This document shows positions 56,151 to 64,000 of a stretch of DNA of 64,000 nt, piece by piece; the first letter of the stretch is position 1; each line of letters opens with the position of its first letter. Origin of the DNA: Prochlorococcus sp. AG-355-A18. GTDB lineage: Bacteria > Cyanobacteriota > Cyanobacteriia > PCC-6307 > Cyanobiaceae. The DNA lies in the NCBI GenBank assembly GCA_003280985.1, contig QCDH01000005.1, positions 1 through 64,000 of the forward strand, given 5' to 3'. Position numbers and translations under genes: made by a program. Under the pieces are notes generated by a model. The model was not told where the DNA came from. It did not search any database and saw nothing but the letters and a program-made list of their open reading frames with translations.

Positions 56151-58007
56151 TTAGATATTTGCCCCAGCGGCAATCTTAACAAGTCTTACTACTCCTTTTT
56201 CAGTTACCTTTTTTGCAATTTCAATACCCATTTCTTTTGTATAAGGCTCATTTATAAGTCTTGGAACCCTTTTAAGAAAAATGTCAATTGAATAACCGGG
56301 AACTTTTTGTAAAATTTCTAAAAAGTTTCTCAATGGCTCTACATACATAATAAGGTCACTCAATTTGTTATTTTCGTTAGTAGTATTTAATTTAATTGAT
56401 TGTGGAAGATAATTATTCAAATTTTTTAATATTTTTAGACTAAGTAAATCTAACTGATTTGTTAAACCTTCAACTATTTCATTTCTAAGAAATCCTCCAT
56501 TTGGGGAAAAGAGAAGATTTATAACTTCGTCTAAAAGTTTTTCTAAATCGAGATTTGTTTGCTTTGCAGCGTTAGAAAGTAGATCTTCTAAACGGTCCCA
56601 TTTAAATTTTTTATTATCAAAAAGCATTTCTTTAAGGCTTTCCCTTAATTGGGGATCAGGGTCTTCCATTAATCTTCTTGCAAAATACGGATAAGCTGCA
56701 CCTAGTATTTTGAAGTTTGGGTCTACGCTTAAAGCTATACCTTCTAATGTAAGTAAAGACCTTATTATAAGAGCATAATATGGGGGTAGTTTGAAGGGGA
56801 ATTTATACATAACACCAGACATATCGTCTGTAACGCTTTTGAAATCCATTTTCGAAACTCCTTGTTCAACGGCGTTGATGAAGACATCTTGAAATGCTGG
56901 GACAATAGGTTCTAGATTAACTTCCTCTGATAAAAAACCTAATTTTACAAAATCTTGAGACAATTTATCAAAGTTTTTATTTACTAAATGTACTACTGCT
57001 TGAATTAATCCTGATCTAGATTCTCTGGAAACCTCGCTCATCATTCCAAAATCTAGATAACATAATCTTCCGTCTTCTAAGGCTAATAAATTACCTGGAT
57101 GTGGGTCTGCGTGAAAAAAACCATGTTCTAAAAGCTGTTCTAAACTGCATTGAACGCCTATATCAATCATTTCATCAGGATTAATTCCTAATTTTTTTAC
57201 GTCTTCTAAATTTGTTAATTTTGTACCGTCTATCCATTCCATCGCCAAAACTCTTCTTGAAGTTATTTCTTTATAAATTTTTGGTACAGCAATCATTTTA
57301 TTATGTTTATGCATATCTCTAAATTTTTCTGCATTTGCAGCTTCGTTTAGATAATCCATCTCTTCAAAAACTCTCTTGCCTAATTCATCAATCAAAGCAA
57401 CTAGATCACTTCTTATTAATCCGATATTGTTTTTTAGCCAATAAGCAATATTTCTAACTATGTAAAGATCTAAGGTTATTTGTTCTCTCAAGCCTGGCCG
57501 TTGAACTTTTATTGCAACGATCTCTTCGTCTTTTAATCTAGCTTTATGTACTTGTCCTAGAGAAGCAGCGGAAATTGGCTCTTTATCAATTTCTAAAAAA
57601 ATCTCATTAATTTTGTATCCTAAATCTTCTTCTATTAATTCCATAGCTTTATCGCCATCAAATCCAGGGAGTTGATCTTGCAATTCTGATAATTCTTCCA
57701 GAAGAATCCCAGGAATTATATCTGGTCTTGTTGATAAAGCTTGGCCTGCTTTAACAAATGCAGGTCCAAGTTCTACTAATAAATTTGTTAATTCTCGCGC
57801 TCTATGTCTCGCTTGCTGTTCATTTTTAAGTCTTCCAGTTAATTTATCCCATCCCACGGAAAAGATGTAAGCAAAAATAGGAATAAGTGTTTGCCATAGT
57901 CTTTTTAAAAGTCTTTTAGGATTTTTTTTGTAAATTTTAGAAATTGTATCTGGATCATAATTTAAGAGTCCAGATAGTTCAATAAAATCAGTAAAATCTT
58001 CTTTCAT
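56151..58007 (-). CDS. ABC1/UbiB-family atypical kinase
   Basis: This 618-aa protein has the KxGQ-type motif FVKAGQALSTRPDIIP, AAASLGQVHKA-type sequence (SAASLGQVHKARL), the AVKVQRPG-like VAIKVQRPG and the DPHPGN/DFG loop (HADPHPGNLLALEDG, YLDFGMMS). The family phosphorylates or hydrolyses ATP in support of quinone synthesis, and in plastids affects plastoquinone and tocopherol. The substrate is unknown here. It is the first gene of an ABC1-DUF1400-thrC run. Confidence 0.9.
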   Translation of the reverse strand: MKEDFTDFIELSGLLNYDPDTISKIYKKNPKRLLKRLWQTLIPIFAYIFSVGWDKLTGRLKNEQQARHRARELTNLLVELGPAFVKAGQALSTRPDIIPGILLEELSELQDQLPGFDGDKAMELIEEDLGYKINEIFLEIDKEPISAASLGQVHKARLKDEEIVAIKVQRPGLREQITLDLYIVRNIAYWLKNNIGLIRSDLVALIDELGKRVFEEMDYLNEAANAEKFRDMHKHNKMIAVPKIYKEITSRRVLAMEWIDGTKLTNLEDVKKLGINPDEMIDIGVQCSLEQLLEHGFFHADPHPGNLLALEDGRLCYLDFGMMSEVSRESRSGLIQAVVHLVNKNFDKLSQDFVKLGFLSEEVNLEPIVPAFQDVFINAVEQGVSKMDFKSVTDDMSGVMYKFPFKLPPYYALIIRSLLTLEGIALSVDPNFKILGAAYPYFARRLMEDPDPQLRESLKEMLFDNKKFKWDRLEDLLSNAAKQTNLDLEKLLDEVINLLFSPNGGFLRNEIVEGLTNQLDLLSLKILKNLNNYLPQSIKLNTTNENNKLSDLIMYVEPLRNFLEILQKVPGYSIDIFLKRVPRLINEPYTKEMGIEIAKKVTEKGVVRLVKIAAGANI

Positions 58008-58075
58008 AACTTTATATATTTAAAACCTTTATTTTCTTAAAAAAGAAGTTAATTTTTTTATATGTAAGATTTATC

Positions 58076-59755
58076 ATGTTAATACAATTAAAAATAGAAA
58101 ATTTTGCCTTAATAGAAATTATAGAAATTAATTTTGAAAAAGGTTTGAATATCATAACTGGGGATTCAGGTTCAGGAAAATCATTAATTTTGGATTCCCT
58201 AAATGCTTTATTTGGTGGAACTAATATACCTCTAAAACATTTAATACGTCCAGAAAAAGATTTCTGCGTTATCGAGGCGAAATTTTCTTCTTCTTCCCAA
58301 ATTAATAATTGGTTAATAGGTAATGGCTTTGAAACAACTTCCTTAGAACTACAAATTAAAAGAAAATCTTATAAAAAAAATAATAAAATTTTATCCAAAT
58401 ATAGCCTTAACAATATACCAATTAATAGACAATTATTAGAAAAACTTGGACGATTTTTAATTGATTTTGCAGGTCAATCTGATACTTTTATCTTTGATTC
58501 TTTGGAGAAGAGGAGATTAATTATTGATGACTTATCTTCCCAAGAATCAAGAGATATAAGCGAAAGGATTAAAAGTATATGGGGGGAAACTAAAGTATTA
58601 AAAGGATTAATGGATCGAAAAATAGAATTTTCTAGGATTCAAGAAGAAAAAAACTTGGAAATTAAACACATTTTGAAGAGTTTAGAAGAAGCTGATTTAA
58701 AATCTAGTGAAGAAATTTTAGAATTAGAGTTATTAGAAAATAAACTTGTAAATAATCTCGAAATTAATAATTCAATTAAATCATCATTAGAAAACTTAAA
58801 TAATTTTAGTCATGAAGAACCATCCGTAACTTTTTTGATAAATCAATCATTAAAGAGCTTAAATAAAACAGCAGATTTCGATTTAAAGATTCAAAAATTT
58901 AGAGAGAAGTTGTTAAATATCCATGCTGATGTCGAAGATTTAATTTTTGATCTAAATTCATATTTGCAAGAAATGGATAATTATGAATCCAATCTTCCTG
59001 AAATACAAAAAAGATTATTTTTTTTAAAAAACTTAGAGAGAACTTTTTCATTGGATTTGCCTCAATTAATTCAAAAGCGTGATCAATTAAAGACGTATTG
59101 TCTACAAAATGATCAAGGTAATGAGATTTCCAGAATTAAAGCACAAATTGAGCATTTACAAAGCAATTTAAAATCTTTATTTGATATTCAATCTGCTGAA
59201 AGAAAAAAAATTGCTAAACATTTACAAAATTCAGTAATGTCAATTTTAAGCAATCTAGGTTTAGAAAATGCAAATTTTTCAATTAAATTTTCTGAATGTA
59301 AGCCTTCTAGCGATGGAATTGATGATATAAATTTTTTGTTTTCGGCCAATCCTGATCAGAAGCTTGCTCCATTATCAAATGTTATTTCTGGCGGGGAAAT
59401 GTCAAGATTTTTGTTAGCTATTAAATCTAGTATTTCTAAAAAACCCAATACTTTCTTTTTAGATGAAATTGATAGTGGTTTAAGTGGTAAATCTCTATTT
59501 TCTTTGGTTGAGCTGATAAAAGAAATTTCTAAAAATCAACAAGTTTTATGTATTACACATCAGCCTTTCTTAGCTGCTAAGGGATTAGTTCATTTTAAAG
59601 TTAATAAAAAAGTAATTAATGGAATAACTTATACTTCAATTGCAAAACTAACTACAAAAAATCAAAGAAAAAATGAATTAATAGAACTAATAGGTGGAGG
59701 TTCTTCCGAAGTAAACGAATATGCTTCTAGACTTCTTGATCGACCAGCTGCGTAA
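58076..59755 (+). CDS. recN: DNA repair protein RecN
   Basis: RecN is an SMC-like ATPase recruited to double-strand breaks. The 559-aa protein has the Walker A loop GDSGSGKSLILDSL, a long coiled-coil (~150-370), the ABC signature ISGGEMSRFLLAIKS and Walker B FFLDEIDSGLSG. It lies divergently from the ABC1 kinase with a 68-nt gap and is followed by uvrA, so two repair genes stand together. No LexA-box-like sequence was found upstream. Confidence 0.96.
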   Translation: MLIQLKIENFALIEIIEINFEKGLNIITGDSGSGKSLILDSLNALFGGTNIPLKHLIRPEKDFCVIEAKFSSSSQINNWLIGNGFETTSLELQIKRKSYKKNNKILSKYSLNNIPINRQLLEKLGRFLIDFAGQSDTFIFDSLEKRRLIIDDLSSQESRDISERIKSIWGETKVLKGLMDRKIEFSRIQEEKNLEIKHILKSLEEADLKSSEEILELELLENKLVNNLEINNSIKSSLENLNNFSHEEPSVTFLINQSLKSLNKTADFDLKIQKFREKLLNIHADVEDLIFDLNSYLQEMDNYESNLPEIQKRLFFLKNLERTFSLDLPQLIQKRDQLKTYCLQNDQGNEISRIKAQIEHLQSNLKSLFDIQSAERKKIAKHLQNSVMSILSNLGLENANFSIKFSECKPSSDGIDDINFLFSANPDQKLAPLSNVISGGEMSRFLLAIKSSISKKPNTFFLDEIDSGLSGKSLFSLVELIKEISKNQQVLCITHQPFLAAKGLVHFKVNKKVINGITYTSIAKLTTKNQRKNELIELIGGGSSEVNEYASRLLDRPAA

Positions 59756-59772
59756 AACAGAAAAAATTCTAC

Positions 59773-59795
59773 TATAATGATCTTTTTAAATCATT
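59773..59795 (+). promoter_or_regulatory. Possible uvrA promoter -10 box with overlapping inverted repeat
   Basis: TATAAT (59773-59778), a perfect -10 consensus, lies about 31 nt before the uvrA ATG. It overlaps an inverted repeat AATGAT/ATCATT (59776-59781 and 59790-59795) with an 8-nt spacer. The -35 region is not clear. The repeat may be an operator of uvrA or coincidence. Confidence 0.4.
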
Positions 59796-59809
59796 AATTA
59801 GATTTAAAC

Positions 59810-62713
59810 ATGGTTAATAAAGTTGATAGTAGTTTTGGAGAAGATAACTCAATTAAAATTAGGGGAGCTCGTCAGCATAATTTAAAAAATATTGATCTTT
59901 CACTACCTAGGAATAAATTTATAGTTTTTACAGGTGTGAGTGGAAGTGGTAAAAGTTCTTTAGCCTTCGACACTATTTTTGCTGAAGGTCAAAGAAGATA
60001 TGTTGAGAGTCTTTCGGCATATGCAAGGCAATTTTTGGGTCAAGTGGATAAGCCAGACGTTGACAATATTGAGGGTTTATCACCTGCCATTTCAATTGAT
60101 CAAAAATCTACAAGTCATAATCCTCGATCAACAGTTGGAACAGTAACAGAGATACAAGATTATTTAAGATTATTGTTTGGTCGTGCTGGTGAGCCGCATT
60201 GCCACCACTGCGGGATTCCAATTGCACCTCAAACAATTGATGAAATGGTTGATCAAATACTTCTTTTGCCAGAAGGAACAAGGTATCAATTGTTGGCTCC
60301 TGTTGTAAGGGGAAAGAAAGGAACGCATACAAAATTAATAAGTGGACTAGCTGCTGAAGGATTTGCCAGAGTAAGAATCAATGGAGAAGTAAGAGAACTG
60401 GCTGATAGTATTGAATTAGATAAAAATCAAATTCATAATATTGAGGTAGTAGTTGATAGATTAATTGCAAGAGAAGGTATACAAGAAAGATTAAATGATT
60501 CTCTACAAACTTGTCTCAAAAGAGGTGATGGCCTAGCAATAGTAGAAGTCGTTCCAAAAAAAGGAGAAAACTTACCTTCTAACCTAGAGAGAGAAAAACT
60601 TTACTCAGAAAATTATGCATGTCCTGTACATGGCTCTATTGTTGAAGAACTTTCTCCTAGATTATTTTCTTTTAATAGCCCATATGGGGCTTGTCCAGAT
60701 TGTCATGGGATTGGTTATTTAAAAAAATTTACTGCGGATAGAGTTATACCTGATAAAACATTGCCTGTTTATGCTGCAATAGCGCCTTGGAGTGAAAAAG
60801 ATAATACTTATTACTTCTCTTTACTTTATTCTGTAGGACAAGCTTATGGATTTGAATTAAAAACTCCTTGGAAGGATTTAACTGATTTACAAAAAAAAGT
60901 TTTACTTTTGGGATCAGATAAACCAATTTTAATTCAAGCTGATAGTCGTTTTAAAACTTCTAGTGGTTTTGAAAGGCCTTTTGAGGGGATTTTGCCAATA
61001 TTAGAAAGGCAATTTAATGAAGCCAATGGAGAATCAGTAAAACAAAAATTAGAAAAGTATCAAGAATTAGTTCCCTGTAAGACATGTTCTGGGAAAAGAT
61101 TAAGACCTGAAGCTTTGGCCGTTAAACTTGGTCCATACAATATTACTGACTTAACTTCTATAAGCGTTTCTGAAACCCTAAATCACGTAGAGCGCATTAT
61201 GGGTTTAGGTAAGGCAAAGAAGGAAAATATATCTTTATCAGAAAAACAAAAGCAGATAGGTGAATTGGTTTTGAAAGAGATTCGTTTACGTTTGAAGTTT
61301 TTAATTAATGTAGGTTTAGATTATTTGACTTTAGATAGACCAGCTATGACATTGTCTGGAGGTGAGGCTCAGCGTATTAGATTGGCTACACAAATAGGTG
61401 CAGGTCTTACTGGCGTTTTATATGTTTTAGATGAACCAAGTATTGGTTTGCATCAGAGAGACAATGACAGATTATTAGAGACATTAAAAAGCTTAAGAGA
61501 CTTAGGAAATACTTTGGTTGTGGTTGAACATGATGAAGATACTATGAAATCTGCAGATTATTTAGTAGATATTGGACCAGGTGCAGGTGTTTATGGCGGG
61601 GAAATTATTGCTAAAGGATCTTATCAAGATGTCTTAAATTCAGAAAGGTCGCTAACTGGAGCTTATCTCAGTGGTAGGAAGTCGATTCCTACTCCAAAAG
61701 AACGTAGATCATCTGTAAAAAAAAGTTTAATTTTAAATAATTGCTCTAAAAATAATTTAAAAGATATTTCTGTGGAATTTCCTTTAGGAAGGTTAGTTTC
61801 GGTAACTGGCGTCAGTGGAAGTGGAAAGAGCACTTTGATAAATGAGTTACTCCATCCTGCATTGTGTCATTCTCTAGGATTAAAAGTCCCTTTCCCTCAA
61901 GGTGTAAAAGAGTTAAAGGGTATAAAGGCAATTGATAAAGTTATCGTTATTGATCAATCTCCAATAGGGAGAACTCCAAGATCAAATCCTGCTACATATA
62001 CAGGTGCTTTTGACCCTATAAGACAGATATTTACTGCTACAGTAGAAGCAAAAGCAAGAGGTTATCAGGCTGGTCAATTTAGCTTTAATGTCAAAGGAGG
62101 AAGATGCGAAGCTTGTAAAGGTCAGGGAGTCAATGTTATTGAAATGAATTTTTTACCTGATGTGTATGTTCAATGTGAAGTATGTAAAGGAGCTCGTTTT
62201 AATAGAGAAACTCTCCAAGTTAAATATAAAGGTTTCAATATATCTGATGTTTTAGAGATGACTGTTGAACAAGCTGCCGAAACTTTTTCTGCTATACCTC
62301 AAGCTGCTGATAGATTATCAACATTGGTTGATGTCGGCTTAGGATATGTCAAATTAGGCCAGCCAGCTCCCACATTATCTGGTGGAGAGGCTCAAAGAGT
62401 TAAGTTGGCTACGGAATTGTCAAAAAGGGCTACTGGAAAAACTTTATATTTGATTGATGAACCAACTACAGGGTTAAGTTTTTATGATGTTCATAAATTA
62501 ATGGATGTGATACAACGATTGGTAGATAAAGGTAATTCAGTAATTGTTATTGAACACAATTTAGATGTTATTAGATGTTCAGATTGGATTATTGATTTAG
62601 GACCTGATGGAGGGGATAAAGGAGGAGAAATCATTGCAGAAGGTATTCCTGAGGATGTAGCTAAAAATCTTACAAGTCATACAGCAAAATATCTGAAAAA
62701 GGTTCTAAAATAA
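59810..62713 (+). CDS. uvrA: Excinuclease ABC subunit A
   Basis: UvrA finds DNA lesions for nucleotide excision repair. The 967-aa protein has both ABC halves: Walker A GVSGSGKSSLAF at the N-terminus and GVSGSGKSTLINELL in the second half, signatures LSGGEAQRIRLA and LSGGEAQRVKLA, and zinc-finger cysteines (CHHCG, CPDCHGIGYL, CEACKGQG, CEVCKGARF). The full length is present. It starts 54 nt after recN and probably has its own promoter. Confidence 0.99.
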   Translation: MVNKVDSSFGEDNSIKIRGARQHNLKNIDLSLPRNKFIVFTGVSGSGKSSLAFDTIFAEGQRRYVESLSAYARQFLGQVDKPDVDNIEGLSPAISIDQKSTSHNPRSTVGTVTEIQDYLRLLFGRAGEPHCHHCGIPIAPQTIDEMVDQILLLPEGTRYQLLAPVVRGKKGTHTKLISGLAAEGFARVRINGEVRELADSIELDKNQIHNIEVVVDRLIAREGIQERLNDSLQTCLKRGDGLAIVEVVPKKGENLPSNLEREKLYSENYACPVHGSIVEELSPRLFSFNSPYGACPDCHGIGYLKKFTADRVIPDKTLPVYAAIAPWSEKDNTYYFSLLYSVGQAYGFELKTPWKDLTDLQKKVLLLGSDKPILIQADSRFKTSSGFERPFEGILPILERQFNEANGESVKQKLEKYQELVPCKTCSGKRLRPEALAVKLGPYNITDLTSISVSETLNHVERIMGLGKAKKENISLSEKQKQIGELVLKEIRLRLKFLINVGLDYLTLDRPAMTLSGGEAQRIRLATQIGAGLTGVLYVLDEPSIGLHQRDNDRLLETLKSLRDLGNTLVVVEHDEDTMKSADYLVDIGPGAGVYGGEIIAKGSYQDVLNSERSLTGAYLSGRKSIPTPKERRSSVKKSLILNNCSKNNLKDISVEFPLGRLVSVTGVSGSGKSTLINELLHPALCHSLGLKVPFPQGVKELKGIKAIDKVIVIDQSPIGRTPRSNPATYTGAFDPIRQIFTATVEAKARGYQAGQFSFNVKGGRCEACKGQGVNVIEMNFLPDVYVQCEVCKGARFNRETLQVKYKGFNISDVLEMTVEQAAETFSAIPQAADRLSTLVDVGLGYVKLGQPAPTLSGGEAQRVKLATELSKRATGKTLYLIDEPTTGLSFYDVHKLMDVIQRLVDKGNSVIVIEHNLDVIRCSDWIIDLGPDGGDKGGEIIAEGIPEDVAKNLTSHTAKYLKKVLK

Positions 62714-62914
62714 AGATTTACTTGTTGTATTTCTTTTTATTTTATTTATTTCAGCAAAACTAAATTTTTTTTTAAAGGGGTATAAAACTAATCTATAACT
62801 GCTTTTTCAAAAACTTTTTTATTAAAAAAATTTAAAATCATAATGCTTTCTTAATATTTCCTTGGAAAATTCAGCCTATTTGTATTAAAGGCCCTTGATC
62901 GGAGGATTTGCTGA

Positions 62915-64000
62915 ATGAGGTTGAAATTTTTACATTTACATTTACATGGTCTTATACGTTCTAAAAATCTTGAGTTAGGCAGGGATGCAGATACAGGAGG
63001 GCAAACACAATACGTTTTAGAGTTAGTTAAAAGTTTGGCTAATACTTCAGAAGTTGATCAAGTTGATTTAGTTACTCGTTTAATAAAAGACCCTAAAGTA
63101 GAAAATGAATATTCTCAAGAAGAAGAATTTGTAGAGCCAGGAGTGAAAATTTTAAGATTCAAATTTGGACCTAATAAATATTTAAGAAAGGAATTGCTTT
63201 GGCCTTATTTAGATCATTTAACTCAAAAACTGATTTCTTACTATAAAAAAAACAACAAGCCTAATTTCATTCATGCACATTACGCAGATGCTGGATATGT
63301 AGGAGTTAAACTAAGTAAATTCTTAAACGTTCCTCTTATTTTTACTGGTCATTCTTTAGGAAGAGAGAAAAAAAGGAAATTGCTTGATACTGGTTTAAAA
63401 AATAATCAAATAGAAAAACTTTATTCTATAAGTAAAAGAATTGAGGCAGAAGAAAAAGCATTGAAGTCTGCAGATATTGTCGTTACAAGCACTAAACAAG
63501 AGTCAGTGTATCAATATTCTCAATATTCTTCTTTTTCACCTCACAAAGCTAAAGTTATTCCTCCTGGTGTTGATCATAATAAATTTCACCATATTCACTC
63601 CACAAGTGAGACAGCCGAAATTGATAACATGATGAAACCTTTTCTAAAGGATTCTACTAAACCTCCATTTTTGACTATTTCCAGAGCTGTAAGAAGAAAA
63701 AATATTCCATCTTTGATTGAAGCATATGGAAGATCTGAAAAATTAAAAAGAAAAACTAATTTAATTTTGATTTTGGGTTGTAGAGATAGTCCTTCAAAAC
63801 TTGACCCTCAACAAAAAGATGTTTTCAATAATATTTTTGAAACAATTGATAAATATAATTTGTATGGAAAGGTAGCTTATCCAAAAAAACATCTTCCAAG
63901 TCAGATTCCTGCTTTATATAGGTGGGCTGCTAGCAGAGGTGGTGTATTTGTAAATCCTGCTCTAACAGAGCCTTTTGGTTTAACTCTTCTTGAAGCTTCT
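62915..64000 (+). CDS. sps: Sucrose-phosphate synthase, N-terminal part (3' end outside window)
   Basis: The frame stays open from ATG 62915 to the window edge, 362 codons. The ribosome site GGAGGA (62901-62906) lies eight bases before the ATG. The product has the GT-B start FLHLHLHGLIRS, TGGQTQYVLEL, FIHAHYADAGYVGVKLSKF, TGHSLGREKKRKLL, PPGVDHNKFHH, TISRAVRRKN and NPALTEPFGLTLLEAS, as in sucrose-phosphate synthase (UDP/ADP-glucose plus fructose-6-phosphate). Sucrose is a compatible solute in marine picocyanobacteria. Whether a phosphatase domain follows is out of view. Confidence 0.9.
   Translation, partial: MRLKFLHLHLHGLIRSKNLELGRDADTGGQTQYVLELVKSLANTSEVDQVDLVTRLIKDPKVENEYSQEEEFVEPGVKILRFKFGPNKYLRKELLWPYLDHLTQKLISYYKKNNKPNFIHAHYADAGYVGVKLSKFLNVPLIFTGHSLGREKKRKLLDTGLKNNQIEKLYSISKRIEAEEKALKSADIVVTSTKQESVYQYSQYSSFSPHKAKVIPPGVDHNKFHHIHSTSETAEIDNMMKPFLKDSTKPPFLTISRAVRRKNIPSLIEAYGRSEKLKRKTNLILILGCRDSPSKLDPQQKDVFNNIFETIDKYNLYGKVAYPKKHLPSQIPALYRWAASRGGVFVNPALTEPFGLTLLEAS

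Noticed and set aside
62714-62914. tRNA or small RNA between uvrA and sps
   Set aside because: The gap is AT-rich with no cloverleaf or strong hairpin that I can support.

Overview
The window is a compact, AT-rich, gene-dense cyanobacterial chromosome segment. Gene content and order, short intergenic gaps, low G+C and the encoded proteins (paired flavodiiron proteins, Gap2, CbiD, lumen-type cyclophilin, sucrose-phosphate synthase) point to a high-light-adapted marine Prochlorococcus. That assignment rests on recalled gene order and protein character. No 16S or ITS sequence is present to fix the clade.

Layout, left to right. (1) 1-12.4 kb: coaE (3' part only), gatB, thiO, ndk, speA, alaS, then a three-gene operon of two flavodiiron proteins (Flv3-type and Flv1-type) and an FMN reductase for oxygen photoreduction. 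(2) 12.5-18.1 kb: penicillin-binding protein 2, a 47-aa ORF just upstream of it, a membrane-anchored unknown protein, a RecB/Cas4-like PD-(D/E)XK protein, and a TPR-sulfotransferase gene lying alone beside the 3' end of guaA. (3) 18-30 kb: guaA, cbiD, a class V aminotransferase, small membrane or exported proteins, an HNH nuclease, an SDR-like protein, pdxA, accB-efp, a lumenal cyclophilin, thiL and gap2. (4) 30-43 kb: murC-murB-ebfC, the grpE-dnaJ-sulfurtransferase-rsgA cluster, msrB, dusA, an RRM protein, argH, a PP2C phosphatase, ftsY, nusB and a DUF502 membrane protein. (5) 44-54 kb: queG, a TPR protein, a GyrA/ParC-like topoisomerase subunit, purF, purL, a PRC-barrel protein and dnaN. (6) 54.1-54.5 kb: a gene-free region with several DnaA-box-like 9-mers beside dnaN, the probable replication origin. 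(7) 54.5-64 kb: thrC, a DUF1400 protein, an ABC1 kinase, recN, uvrA and the start of sucrose-phosphate synthase, which runs off the window.

Most of this is housekeeping: translation, cell wall, purine and cofactor synthesis, protein folding and DNA repair. Convergent genes often touch or overlap, sometimes sharing the bases of opposing stop codons.

The most unusual stretch is about 16.0-18.09 kb. The last codons of guaA (18064-18087) have a degenerate, same-orientation copy at 16000-16023. Just inside each copy lies a pair of 11-bp-spaced TGACAAAC-type direct repeats. The only sizeable gene between them is the TPR-sulfotransferase. This resembles the scar of an old integrative element that used the guaA 3' end as its attachment site and has lost its recombinase. 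That reading is an inference and is listed with tests.
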